The notes under the pieces are model-generated. The model saw only the letters and a program-made list of their open reading frames with translations, searched no databases and was not told the DNA's origin. From assembly GCF_002924365.1 (NCBI RefSeq), contig NZ_PQWB01000007.1:1-64000 (forward strand): a stretch of 64,000 bases of DNA, read 5' to 3'. Position 1 is the first letter of the stretch. Each line of letters opens with the position of its first letter. A program made the position numbers and the translations under genes. This document shows, one piece after another, positions 19,780-30,065 of this stretch. Source of the DNA: Chromobacterium alticapitis (GTDB taxonomy: Bacteria; Pseudomonadota; Gammaproteobacteria; Burkholderiales; Chromobacteriaceae).

Positions 19780-20693
19780 GCCGCGCCGTCGTTTTCGCCT
19801 ACCACAATGTGGGCGTGCGCTGCCTGAAGGCGCTGATCGGCCGCGGCGTAGAGGTGGCGCTGGTGGTGACCCACCGGGACAACCCGAACGAGAACATCTG
19901 GTTCGCCAGCGTGGCCCAAGTGGCGCGCGAGCATGGCATCGCCTGCATCACGCCGGACGACCCGAACGCGCCGGAAGTAGTGGAGCAAATCCAGGCTTGC
20001 CAGGCGGATTTCCTGTTCTCCTTCTATTACCGCCACATGCTGAAAGCGCCGCTGCTGGCAGCGGCCAAGCGCGGCGCTTACAATATGCACGGCTCGCTGC
20101 TGCCCAAGTATCGCGGGCGGGTGCCTATCAATTGGGCGGTGATTCATGGAGAAACCGAAACCGGCGCCACCTTGCACCAGATGAACGTCAAGCCGGACAA
20201 CGGCCCCGTCGTCGACCAGATGGCGGTGCCCATCCTGCCGGACGACACCGCGGACGAAGTGTTCGCCAAAGTCACCGTCGCCGCGGAAATGGTGCTGTGG
20301 CGCAGCCTGCCCGGCCTGATAGCCGGCAACGCGCCGCATCTTCAGCAAGACCTGAGCCTGGGCAGCTACTTTGGCGGCCGCAAGCCGGAAGACGGCCGTA
20401 TCGACGGAACAGCCCCGGCGGCGCAGCTGCACAATTTCGCGCGCGCGCTGACGCGGCCCTTCCCCGGCGCCTTTGCCGATACCACTGCCGGCCGCCTGCT
20501 ATTGTGGAAAACGCTGCGCGCCGGCATCGCTGCGCCTGCCGCGCGCGCCGAGCTATACAGCGCCGAAAGCCGGCTGTGGCTGCGCTGCGCCGACGGCGGC
20601 CGCCTGGCAGTGCTGGAGGCGGAGCTGGACGGCCAGCCGCTGACCGCCGACAACTTCGCCGAACGCGTCGCCGCCGACGCGTTGGCGCTCTAA
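19776..20693 (+). CDS. UDP-L-Ara4N formyltransferase, stand-alone ArnA N-terminal domain
   Basis: This 305-residue protein matches only the formyltransferase half of bifunctional ArnA. YNMHGSLLPKYRGRVPINW holds the catalytic Asn and His of the formyl-transfer site, and NGPVVDQ follows it. The C-terminal subdomain is FMT-like. It N-formylates UDP-L-Ara4N from 10-formyl-tetrahydrofolate. The ATG overlaps the arnC stop (ATGA). In E. coli this domain is fused to the dehydrogenase; here the dehydrogenase is a separate gene starting 53 bases downstream. Confidence 0.9.
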   Translation: MSRAVVFAYHNVGVRCLKALIGRGVEVALVVTHRDNPNENIWFASVAQVAREHGIACITPDDPNAPEVVEQIQACQADFLFSFYYRHMLKAPLLAAAKRGAYNMHGSLLPKYRGRVPINWAVIHGETETGATLHQMNVKPDNGPVVDQMAVPILPDDTADEVFAKVTVAAEMVLWRSLPGLIAGNAPHLQQDLSLGSYFGGRKPEDGRIDGTAPAAQLHNFARALTRPFPGAFADTTAGRLLLWKTLRAGIAAPAARAELYSAESRLWLRCADGGRLAVLEAELDGQPLTADNFAERVAADALAL

Positions 20694-20745
20694 ACCGATT
20701 TACCGAATTCGATTATTCCGCCTGCGGGCGAGTGAGGACTGGATA

Positions 20746-21789
20746 ATGAAAAAAGTACTGATTCTGGGCGTGAACGGCTTCATCGGCCACCACCTGACCA
20801 AGCGCATCATCGAAACCACCGACTGGGAAGTCTACGGCATGGACATGCAGGACGACCGCGTGGCCGAGTGGAAAGACCATCCGCGCTTCCACTTCTTCGA
20901 AGGCGACATCACCATCAACAAGGAGTGGATCGAATACCACGTCAAGAAGTGCGATGTGATCCTGCCGCTGGTGGCCATCGCCACGCCGTCCACCTATGTC
21001 AACAATCCGCTGCGCGTGTTCGAGCTCGACTTCGAAGCCAACCTGCCCATCGTGCGCCAGTGCGTGCAGTACAAGAAGCACCTGGTATTCCCGTCCACTT
21101 CCGAAGTCTACGGCATGTGCCATGACGAGGAGTTCGACCCGGAAAACTCCGAACTGATCTGCGGCCCGATCAACAAGCCGCGCTGGATCTACTCCTGCTC
21201 CAAGCAGCTGATGGACCGCGTGATCCACGCCTACGGCATGCAGGAAGGCCTGAACTACACCCTGTTCCGTCCGTTCAACTGGATAGGCGGCGGCCTGGAC
21301 AACATCAACACGCCGAAGGAAGGCTCCAGCCGCGTGATCACCCAGTTCCTGGGCCACATCGTGCGCGGCGAGACCATCAAGCTGGTGGACGGCGGCCACC
21401 AGAAGCGCGCTTTCACCTATGTGGACGACGGCATCGCCGCGCTGATGAAGATCATCGAAAACCAGGACGGCAAAGCCTCCGGCCAGATCTACAACATCGG
21501 CAATCCGAGCAATAACTACTCCATCCGCGAACTGTCGCAGATGATGATCGATCTGGCTCGCGTCTACCCGGAATACCAGCTCAACGCCGACAAGGTGCAA
21601 GTGGTGGAAACCACCTCCGGCCAGTACTACGGCAAGGGCTACCAGGATGTGCAAAACCGCGTGCCCAAGATCGACAACACCATGGCCGATCTGGACTGGA
21701 AGCCGACCGTGACCATGGCCGACGCGCTCAAGGGCATTTACGACTACTACCGCGACCAAGTCGCCGCCAGCCGCGACCTGTCCGAGTAA
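20746..21789 (+). CDS. UDP-glucuronate decarboxylase, stand-alone ArnA C-terminal domain
   Basis: This 347-residue extended SDR corresponds to the C-terminal half of ArnA. It oxidatively decarboxylates UDP-glucuronate to the UDP-4-keto-pentose used by ArnB. It has the NAD motif GVNGFIGHHL, STSEVYGMC, the YSCSK (YxxxK) active site and the ArnA-typical RPFNWIGGGLDNINTPKEGS. It has its own Shine-Dalgarno region before the ATG. Together with the preceding gene it replaces the fused bifunctional ArnA. A REP-rich gap follows it. Confidence 0.92.
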   Translation: MKKVLILGVNGFIGHHLTKRIIETTDWEVYGMDMQDDRVAEWKDHPRFHFFEGDITINKEWIEYHVKKCDVILPLVAIATPSTYVNNPLRVFELDFEANLPIVRQCVQYKKHLVFPSTSEVYGMCHDEEFDPENSELICGPINKPRWIYSCSKQLMDRVIHAYGMQEGLNYTLFRPFNWIGGGLDNINTPKEGSSRVITQFLGHIVRGETIKLVDGGHQKRAFTYVDDGIAALMKIIENQDGKASGQIYNIGNPSNNYSIRELSQMMIDLARVYPEYQLNADKVQVVETTSGQYYGKGYQDVQNRVPKIDNTMADLDWKPTVTMADALKGIYDYYRDQVAASRDLSE

Positions 21790-22137
21790 GTGCTCCCGCC
21801 ATATGGAATCGCGGATATGGCCTGTTAGGCCAATCCGCTCTACGGCGCTGCCCTATAGCCCCTCTCCCCCCGCGGGAGAGGGGTTGGGGAGAGGGGGCCG
21901 CACCGCGAAGATCGATATCAGCCGTAGCGCGGGTTGGCCACAGGCCATATCCGCGGAAAAGTTGCCCCACAAGGCATGAACGGGCAATCGAAACCGCGGG
22001 TATGCCCCTCCAGGCCAACCCGCGCTACGGGGCTGTTTACCATGACGCAAATCGAGGCCGATTCCGCTAATTGAAGACGCCGCCACTGAGTCCTTAGCGG
22101 CGGAACGCCCCTTTGGGGCTTCCGCCCTACCAGCACC
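21790..22137. repeat. REP cluster inside the arn gene run
   Basis: This 348-base gap without a gene holds several palindromic elements. Three are copies of the GTAGCGCGGGTTGGCC-GGCCATACCCGCG family in alternating orientation (21810-21845, 21923-21956, 21994-22030). One is a CCCCTCTCCC...GGGAGAGGGG element (about 21857-21897). One is a GGCGGAACGCCC...GGGCTTCCGCC hairpin (about 22099-22126) just before the GrpB-like gene. The first family is the one flanking the RAYT gene at 37434. Confidence 0.8.
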
Positions 22138-22656
22138 ATGGCCAATACTATCGAGATCCAGCCCTACCACCCCGCCTGGCCGCAACGCTTCGCAACCGAA
22201 GCGGCGAAACTCCGCGCCGCGCTGGGCACGCTGGCCGATCAAGCCGTCATCGAGCACATCGGCAGCACCGCCGTGCCGGGCCTGGCCGCCAAGCCCGTCA
22301 TCGACATCATGCTGGGCCTGCCGCGGCTGAGCGATCTGGAACCCTATTTCCCGGCGCTGTCCGCCATCGGTTTCCACCATCAGCCGCAAATGGCGGCCGC
22401 CATGCCGGAGCGGCATTACTTCACACAGCCCGCGCTGCCGCCGCGTCAGCTCCACCTGCATGCCGTCGCGCTGGATTCGGACTTTTGGCGCGACAAGCTG
22501 TGGTTCCGCGACGCGCTGCGCGCAGACTCGCCATTATCAGCAAGCTACGCAGCGTTGAAACAAGAGCTGGCGAAAAGATACGGCGATGACCGCGCCGGCT
22601 ACACCGACGCCAAAAGCGGCTTCATCAACGAGGCGCTGGCGGCGGCAAAGCGGTAA
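22138..22656 (+). CDS. GrpB/UPF0157 family protein
   Basis: This 172-residue protein of the GrpB family has a nucleotidyltransferase-like fold. IEIQPYHPAWPQRFATEAAK at the N-terminus, IEHIGSTAVPGLAAKPVIDI in the middle and KYGDDRAGYTDAKSGFI-type C-terminal sequence are characteristic. Biochemical function is not established for most members. It has no known link to L-Ara4N synthesis, yet it sits between arnA-dehydrogenase and arnD, flanked on both sides by REP-like hairpins, so it looks like an insertion into the operon. Confidence 0.85.
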   Translation: MANTIEIQPYHPAWPQRFATEAAKLRAALGTLADQAVIEHIGSTAVPGLAAKPVIDIMLGLPRLSDLEPYFPALSAIGFHHQPQMAAAMPERHYFTQPALPPRQLHLHAVALDSDFWRDKLWFRDALRADSPLSASYAALKQELAKRYGDDRAGYTDAKSGFINEALAAAKR

Positions 22657-22671
22657 ACTAGCTGCCAAACA

Positions 22672-22812
22672 CCGTAGGGTGGGCAAGCTGGCTTGCCCAC
22701 GCGGAAACATCCAATCTCCATGGCGAGCCGGCGTGGGCACATCCATGAATTGCCCGCACGGCTCTGCCAGGAAAATGGCGGAACGCCCGGCATGGCCGGG
22801 CTTCCGCCCTAC
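22672..22812. repeat. REP-like hairpins before arnD
   Basis: The gap before arnD holds a GTAGGGTGGGCAAGC-TGGC-TTGCCCAC hairpin (about 22674-22704). It also holds a GGCGGAACGCCC...GGGCTTCCGCC hairpin (22777-22808) of the same type found before the GrpB-like gene. The first belongs to the family seen again at 56819-56905. Confidence 0.65.
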
Positions 22813-22821
22813 GATGACACC

Positions 22822-23721
22822 ATGAAAAAACTCGCACTGAAGATAGACGTTGACACCTGGCGCGGCACCCGCGAGGGCGTGCCGCGGCTGATGGAGATTT
22901 TGAAGCGCCACCAGGCCGGCGCCACCTTCCTGTTCAGCCTGGGCCCGGACCACACCGGCCGCGCCATCAAGCGCGTATTCCGTCCCGGCTTTTTGTCCAA
23001 AGTTTCGCGCACCTCGGTGGTGGAGCACTACGGCATCCGCACCCTGCTCTACGGCACCGTGCTGCCGGGGCCGGACATCGGCAAGCGCGAGGCCGCCTTG
23101 CTGCGCGGCGTGCGCGACGCCGGCTTCGAGGTGGGCATACACTGCTGGGACCACATCAAGTGGCAGGACTACGTGGCCGGCAAGAGTGCCGCCTGGACCC
23201 GCGCCGAAATGAAAAAAGCCGCCGACCGCTTCCAGCGAATTTTCGGCGAGCCGGCGCGCACCCACGGCGCGGCCGGCTGGCAGATCAACGACGCCGCGCT
23301 GGCTTACCAGAAAGAGCTGGGCATGCTTTACGCGTCCGACGGCCGCGGCACCCACGCCTTCCAGCCGGTGGACGCCGCCGGCCAGCTACTCGGCGTGCCG
23401 CAGCTGCCCACCACGCTGCCGACGCTGGACGAGCTGATCGGCCTGGACGGCCTGAGCAACGACAATGTGCACGAGCATCTGCTGAAGCTGACCGAAACCA
23501 CGCCGAAAACCGGCCACGTCTACACTCTCCACGCCGAGCTGGAAGGCATGCGGCTGATGGACACCTTCGACCGCCTGCTGGCCGGCTGGAAGCGTCAGGG
23601 CTACGAGTTGGTCAGTTGCATCGACCTGTTCCACAGCCTGGACGCCGCCGCCCTGCCCAAAGGCCGCGTGCTGATGGGCGAAATCCCCGGCCGCAGCGGC
23701 ACGCTGGCGCTGCAGTCATAA
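22822..23721 (+). CDS. arnD: Ara4FN-phosphoundecaprenol deformylase
   Basis: This 299-residue polysaccharide-deacetylase (NodB-fold) membrane-associated enzyme removes the formyl group from undecaprenyl phosphate-Ara4FN. KIDVDTWRGTREGVPRL at the N-terminus carries the metal-binding Asp, EVGIHCWDHIKWQDY the His motif, and RTHGAAGWQIND follows. The ATG at 22822 starts MKKLALKIDVD; the longer open frame runs through repeats and is not used. It is separated from the other arn genes by grpB and REPs. A strong bidirectional terminator closes the unit. Confidence 0.92.
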   Translation: MKKLALKIDVDTWRGTREGVPRLMEILKRHQAGATFLFSLGPDHTGRAIKRVFRPGFLSKVSRTSVVEHYGIRTLLYGTVLPGPDIGKREAALLRGVRDAGFEVGIHCWDHIKWQDYVAGKSAAWTRAEMKKAADRFQRIFGEPARTHGAAGWQINDAALAYQKELGMLYASDGRGTHAFQPVDAAGQLLGVPQLPTTLPTLDELIGLDGLSNDNVHEHLLKLTETTPKTGHVYTLHAELEGMRLMDTFDRLLAGWKRQGYELVSCIDLFHSLDAAALPKGRVLMGEIPGRSGTLALQS

Positions 23722-23741
23722 GTGCGCATCGCGCTCAAGAC

Positions 23742-23765
23742 AAAACCCGCCGATTGGCGGGTTTT
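23742..23765. terminator. Bidirectional terminator after arnD
   Basis: A perfect 10-bp stem, AAAACCCGCC with GGCGGGTTTT and loop GATT, sits between convergent arnD and the DUF805 gene. Confidence 0.85.
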
Positions 23766-23786
23766 GCGTATGCGCGGCCATGCGGC

Positions 23787-24140
23787 TCACAAGTATTTTG
23801 GCGATGGTCCATACGGATTGTCACCCGCCTGGCTATCCTGGCAGTGAAACACCAACAAGACAATCGCTCCGACCACCGGAATGAAGGCTATCCACAGCCA
23901 CCAGCCACTGCGGCCGACATCGTGCAAACGGCGCATGGACACGGCGATAGTCGGCAACAATAAGGCCAACGAGTAAATATTCGTCAACCACGGACTATGG
24001 CCGCCATGCATTTTGTGCTGGACTATGGTCAGCATGAGGCTGATAACCAGATTGGTCAGCGCGAAATACCAATACTCTTTGCGTCGAGCGCGGCCGCCGA
24101 ACACCGCATACTTGGACAGCACCGTAAAATACCATTGCAT
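23787..24140 (-). CDS. DUF805 small membrane protein
   Basis: This 117-residue inner-membrane protein has three to four hydrophobic segments. The DUF805 signatures are FTVLSKYAVFGGRARRKEYW at the N-terminus and MRRLHDVGRSGWWLW in the middle, with a short polar tail ending in NPYGPSPKYL. Function is unknown for the family. It is divergent from the small membrane protein at 24290. Confidence 0.85.
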   Translation of the reverse strand: MQWYFTVLSKYAVFGGRARRKEYWYFALTNLVISLMLTIVQHKMHGGHSPWLTNIYSLALLLPTIAVSMRRLHDVGRSGWWLWIAFIPVVGAIVLLVFHCQDSQAGDNPYGPSPKYL

Positions 24141-24229
24141 GGTGATTCGCTTTTCAGACTCGCGGGCCGCATCGCATACAAATGCCGCGCCGCAGGATTC
24201 AATTTCAAGGCATGCCGCAACATGCTATA

Positions 24230-24243
24230 TGCATTGAAATGCA
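24230..24243. promoter_or_regulatory. 14-bp palindrome in a divergent gap
   Basis: TGCATT-GA-AATGCA is a perfect palindrome 46 bases upstream of the 24290 start codon and about 90 bases upstream of the DUF805 gene. The surrounding gap is AT-rich. It is a candidate regulator site; the cognate regulator is unknown. Confidence 0.3.
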
Positions 24244-24289
24244 ATGTAAATGAGTCTCACATTTCCTTGAACCATTCGGAAAAGCCGCC

Positions 24290-24535
24290 ATGGACCTCGC
24301 CCTAATCGAACGCCTGCTGCTGATCAGCCTCGCCTTCCATTACATCATCCTGATCCTGTGGTTTAGCGTGTTCTACTTTTGCCGCGGCTGGCTGTACCGC
24401 TTGCACAGCCGCTGGTTCCGGCTGTCCGAATCCGCCTTCGAGCTGCTGAACTACGGCGGCATCGGCCTCTATAAAATCCTGGTCTTCGTGTTCACTCTGG
24501 CGCCCCTGCTGGCGCTGTGGCTGGGCAGGCCCTGA
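24290..24535 (+). CDS. Small two-segment membrane protein (DUF6868-like)
   Basis: This 81-residue protein has two hydrophobic segments (about residues 8-32 and 57-77) joined by a loop with WLYRLHSRWFRLSESAFE. The pattern matches what I recall as the DUF6868 family of unknown function. It is a monocistronic unit followed by the 182-bp tandem repeats. Confidence 0.7.
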   Translation: MDLALIERLLLISLAFHYIILILWFSVFYFCRGWLYRLHSRWFRLSESAFELLNYGGIGLYKILVFVFTLAPLLALWLGRP

Positions 24536-24536
24536 A

Positions 24537-24948
24537 ACATAAGGCGGGCAGGCCTTGGCCTTGCCCGCGCGGATGGATGGATAGCGCCACGCGCCTCACC
24601 GCCGAAACGCATCTGCGCAAGCCGGCATTTGCCGATTCGGCGGACAAGCGACTCGGGCAAGGCCTCGCGGCCTGCCCGCCCTGCGCTTGCCAATGCAAAG
24701 CCGCCTGCCATCCCCGCAACGTAGGGCGGGCAGGCCTTGGCCTTGCCCGCGCGGATGGACGGATTGCGCCACGCGTCTCACCGCCGAAACCCATCTGCAC
24801 AAGCGAGTATGTGCCGATTCGACGGACAAGCGGCGCGGGCAAGGCCTCGCGGCCTGCCCGCCCTGCGCTTGCCAATGCGAAACCGCCGGCCATCCCCGCA
24901 ACGTAGGGCAGGCAGGCCTTGGCCTTGCCCGCGCGGATGGCCGGATGG
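24537..24948. repeat. 182-bp tandem repeat with internal inverted repeats
   Basis: Two full units and about a fifth of a third occur with a period of 182 bases; the motif GGCCTTGGCCTTGCCCGCGC begins at 24551, 24733 and 24915. Each unit carries an inverted pair: GGGCGGGCAGGCC...GGCCTTGCCCGCGC on one side and GCGCGGGCAAGGCC...GGCCTGCCCGCCC about 80 bases further on. No coding sequence is supported here. The 24536-25032 stretch otherwise holds nothing recognisable. Confidence 0.8.
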
Positions 24949-25032
24949 CGAACCGTCAGCCCTCCCGGCATGGAACGCAAAAACGGCGGCTGTCCGCAGA
25001 CAACCGCCATCATGGGCAGATGAATTCAACAA

Positions 25033-26046
25033 TCAATGATCGCGCTTGTTCAGGAACAGGGTCAGCGTCAACCCGCCCTCGCCATCGCTCTGCGACTGGA
25101 TGTTCTTCAGAGTGATGCCGGACGGCAGCAGCACGCTGATGCCGTGCCCCACGCCGTAGCGCGACAGCGTCTTCTCCAGCTGCTTGGCCATGCCCTTGGC
25201 CGGTAGCCTGGCTTCGTCGTCCAGCTCGAAGCCGTATGATTCCGCCGCACAGCCCAGCGCCACTTCCACCTGCTCCCGCGGCACGAAGCGCTCGGCGGCT
25301 GCGGTCAGCGCCTTGGCCTGCACCTCTTCCGGCTGGCTTTCCACCAATTGCAGCAGCTCGTCCTTGAAGCGCGCCTGCTGCATGGGATCTTCGATCTCGC
25401 CCGACAGCTGCTCCACCACGCTGGCCAGCATCTTGCTGCTGGACGCCTTGTCCGGCACCCGCAGCGCCTTCAGGAAATCATCGAGCCAGAACTTGGCTTC
25501 GCGGCTCAACCGGTCCACCGCGTACACCGTCGGGCCGTGTTCCAGGATCAGCGCGCCCTTGTCGATCAAGCGCGGATTGATGCCGGAGGCGTGGCTGATA
25601 TCGAACACGCCGCCGCCGTCGATGATGGTGAGGAAGTCGTCGCGGATCTCGGATTTGAACACGCCCAGCGCGCGCATCTCGCGGTCGCCGTCCGACAGGC
25701 CGGCAAACTGGATCACCAGCAGATCGCCGGCGCTGATGTTGGGGTGCTGCGAGCGTCCGTACAAATGCTTGGCGATGCGCTGCGACACCTCGAGGAAATC
25801 CACCTCGCCGCGAAAGAATTGGCGCGTGTAGTGATAGACCTCGTTCAGATTCAGGTCCGTCTCATGGACGAACTGGTGCTTCTTGCGGTCCGACACGATG
25901 CCCTTCAAATAGCCGTCCAGCAGCAGGCCGGAAACGGCCTCGTCCACCATCGTGGTGCGCTCGGACAGCTGCAACGGCTCGCCGCGCGTCGGGTTGCCCA
26001 CCCGGTGCACCACCATGCATTCCACTCTAGATTCCGCTATCACCAT
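25033..26046 (-). CDS. Nucleoid-associated protein NdpA/YejK
   Basis: This 337-residue cytosolic DNA-associated protein is of the NdpA (YejK) family. The N-terminal LSERTTMVDEAVSGLLLDGYL and the block FHETDLNLNEVYHYTRQFF-like sequence are characteristic, as is the central LGVFKSEIRDDFLTI. The C-terminal part is FERPREQVEVA-like and less conserved. The family binds nucleoid and type II topoisomerases in proteobacteria. It has its own promoter region on the right and no operon partner. Confidence 0.85.
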   Translation of the reverse strand: MVIAESRVECMVVHRVGNPTRGEPLQLSERTTMVDEAVSGLLLDGYLKGIVSDRKKHQFVHETDLNLNEVYHYTRQFFRGEVDFLEVSQRIAKHLYGRSQHPNISAGDLLVIQFAGLSDGDREMRALGVFKSEIRDDFLTIIDGGGVFDISHASGINPRLIDKGALILEHGPTVYAVDRLSREAKFWLDDFLKALRVPDKASSSKMLASVVEQLSGEIEDPMQQARFKDELLQLVESQPEEVQAKALTAAAERFVPREQVEVALGCAAESYGFELDDEARLPAKGMAKQLEKTLSRYGVGHGISVLLPSGITLKNIQSQSDGEGGLTLTLFLNKRDH

Positions 26047-26074
26047 CGCCGCGCTCCCGCAAAAGAATGCGCGA

Positions 26075-26977
26075 TTATTGTCGCGCCCCGCCGGCTTGGC
26101 AAGCGCCGCCGGCCAGACTATCGGCGAGAAAATCCACCAGCAGCCTCACCTTGGGGCTGAGCTGGCGGTTGTGCGGATACAGCGCCCAGATGCCCTCCTC
26201 CGGCTCGGCGCAATCGGCCAGCACCTCCACCAGCGCGCCGCTGGCCAGATGCGCCGCCACATAATAATCCGGCAGCTGCGCCAGCCCCATGCCGCGCAGC
26301 ACGGCGTCGGCCAGCACCTGGGCATTGTTGCAACGCAGCGGTCCGCGCACCCGCACCGCCTGGCGCTTGCCGCCCGCCTGCAGATGCCAGCTATCCTGGC
26401 CCAGCAGCAGGCAGTCGTGGCCGGCCAGTTCCTGCGGCCGCGCCGGCGCGCCGCGGCGGGCGAGATAAGCCGGCGCCGCGCAGATATGGTGCCGGCGCTG
26501 CGACAGCCGGCGCGCCATCAACGAGGAGTCGGTCAAGCGGCCTATCCGTATCGCCAGGTCGTAGCCATCATGCACCAGGTCCTGCAGCTGGTTGGACAGG
26601 TTGAGGCTGATCTCCAGCTGCGGGTACAGCTGCATGAAATCCAGCAGCAGCGGCGCGATATGGCTCTGGCCGTAAGCCAGCGGCGCGGTCAGCTTCAATT
26701 TGCCCTGCGGCGCGGCCTGCAGCCGCGACACCGCCTGCTCCGCCTCGGCCAGCGACTCCAGCAACTGGCGGCAATGTGCCAGGTACAAGCCGCCGGCCTC
26801 GGTCAGGCTAAGCTGGCGAGTCGTGCGGTACAGCAGCCGCGCGCCCAGCCTCGCCTCCAGTTGACTGACCTGACGGCTGACCTGCGCCACCGAAATCCCC
26901 AGCAGCCGCGCCGCCTGGGTGAAGCTGCCGCTATCGGCCACCGCCACGAATTCATGGATGCCTTCCCAGCCCGCCAT
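26075..26977 (-). CDS. LysR-family regulator divergent from adhC
   Basis: This 300-residue LysR regulator has HTH region GSFTQAARLLGISVAQVSRQ (about residues 17-36) and an effector domain of the CrgA/DsdC-like type. An ATG at 26977 starts MAGWEGIHEF; the upstream in-frame start at 27007 is less likely. It is transcribed away from the formaldehyde-oxidation pair adhC-fghA across a 121-base gap and probably regulates it. This fits known layouts where a LysR gene precedes the glutathione-dependent formaldehyde dehydrogenase. Confidence 0.83.
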   Translation of the reverse strand: MAGWEGIHEFVAVADSGSFTQAARLLGISVAQVSRQVSQLEARLGARLLYRTTRQLSLTEAGGLYLAHCRQLLESLAEAEQAVSRLQAAPQGKLKLTAPLAYGQSHIAPLLLDFMQLYPQLEISLNLSNQLQDLVHDGYDLAIRIGRLTDSSLMARRLSQRRHHICAAPAYLARRGAPARPQELAGHDCLLLGQDSWHLQAGGKRQAVRVRGPLRCNNAQVLADAVLRGMGLAQLPDYYVAAHLASGALVEVLADCAEPEEGIWALYPHNRQLSPKVRLLVDFLADSLAGGACQAGGARQ

Positions 26978-27083
26978 TGTTTCCCCATGGAAAAAATTAT
27001 TTACCAATTGGCCAGATTATGAATACCGAAGAAAAAAATACAATGGCCGATTGCGCGGCATAGACTGCCCGCCCTCCCGATAA

Positions 27084-29074
<1,991 letters not shown>

Positions 29075-29089
29075 GCCAGCGCGGAACGC

Positions 29090-29121
29090 AAAAAAGCCAG
29101 GCTCGAGAGCCTGGCTTTTTT
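29090..29121. terminator. Terminator between fghA and tRNA-Tyr
   Basis: A perfect 14-bp stem, AAAAAAGCCAGGCT with AGCCTGGCTTTTTT and a 4-base loop, serves fghA on the plus strand and the tRNA gene on the minus strand. Confidence 0.88.
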
Positions 29122-29129
29122 GTTGAATC

Positions 29130-29215
29130 TGGTGGAGGGAGAAGGATTCGAACCTTCGAAGGCTTAGCCGCCGGATTTACAGTCCGGACCCGTTGACCGC
29201 TGGGGTAACCCCTCC
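29130..29215 (-). tRNA. tRNA-Tyr (GTA)
   Basis: The minus strand folds as a class II tRNA. The acceptor arm begins GGAGGGG and pairs with CCCTCC before the discriminator A. The anticodon loop in GACTGTAAATC gives anticodon GTA for tyrosine. A long variable arm and the T-arm GGTTCGAATCC are present, and the 3' CCA is encoded. It is a single tRNA gene with a hairpin terminator downstream. Confidence 0.95.
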
Positions 29216-29258
29216 AGAGCGGCGCATTTTATCGGCTTGCGATCCGCCTGTCAAGCGC

Positions 29259-29852
29259 TCATGGCATTGCGTTGGCGCGCCGATACGCCGGCCGGGCCAG
29301 GCAGCGACTCAGCCAATCATGCAGCCGCGGCCTCGCCTGCGGCTCGAACGCAGCCAGCCCATTGATCACGCCGGCCACGTTAAGATCCGCCGCCGTAAAC
29401 GCCTCGCCCAGCAGATACGGCTGGTCCCGCAAAGCCTGCTCCAGCCGGCTCAGCGGCCGCTGCAAAGCCTGCGCCGCGCGCGCCAGTTCGGCCGCGTCCC
29501 GCATGGCTGCGGGCAAGCACAGCGCCTGCTCCGCCCAGCTCACATACGTCGCCTCCAGCGACGATTGCGCCCAAAACGACCATTGCAGCGCCAAAGCCTG
29601 TCCCTGTTCGTCCTTAGGCCACAACCGACCATGTTTGCGCGCCAGGTAAAGGGTGATCGCCAAGGACTCAGCCAACACAAAATCGCCCTCTTTCAACAAG
29701 GGAAGGGTGCCGGCCGGATTGAGCGCCAAATAGACGGGATCGCTGCCGCAAGCCTCAACCGCCATGGGATGGTGGATAAACTCCGCCTCCTGCTCGCAAG
29801 CCATCCACAAGACCCGGAGCGTGCGAGAGTAACTGGTGCCGTATATCTCCAT
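29259..29852 (-). CDS. Glutathione S-transferase family protein
   Basis: This 197-residue cytosolic protein has an N-terminal thioredoxin-like domain (MEIYGTSYSRTLRVLW with a candidate catalytic Ser/Tyr), NPAGTLPLLKEGDFVLAESL as the glutathione-binding beta3-alpha3 region, and an all-helical C-terminal domain with LLGEAFTAADLNVAGVI. It belongs to the general bacterial GST class; the substrate is unknown. It is divergent from the Crp-like gene starting at 30066. Confidence 0.85.
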   Translation of the reverse strand: MEIYGTSYSRTLRVLWMACEQEAEFIHHPMAVEACGSDPVYLALNPAGTLPLLKEGDFVLAESLAITLYLARKHGRLWPKDEQGQALALQWSFWAQSSLEATYVSWAEQALCLPAAMRDAAELARAAQALQRPLSRLEQALRDQPYLLGEAFTAADLNVAGVINGLAAFEPQARPRLHDWLSRCLARPAYRRANAMP

Positions 29853-30065
29853 GACATGCTTTTTACACCAAAGGGCTGGATCATGCTGCCAGCCACACCC
29901 TGCGTCAACATGAACATGTCATTCACAAATATCCATCCAAGCCGTTTTCCTCTGCATGCCATAGCCATGGCCAATGCCATCAATCTTGATCTACCGCTTT
30001 GTCGATACCGGCCCATGGCCGCCAAGCTGCCAGACTCTACTTGCCAGACCTTTTGCGGAAAAACG

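Noticed and set aside
24537-24948. CRISPR array
   Set aside because: The period is 182 bases with near-identical units throughout, there are no unique spacers, and no cas genes occur in the window.
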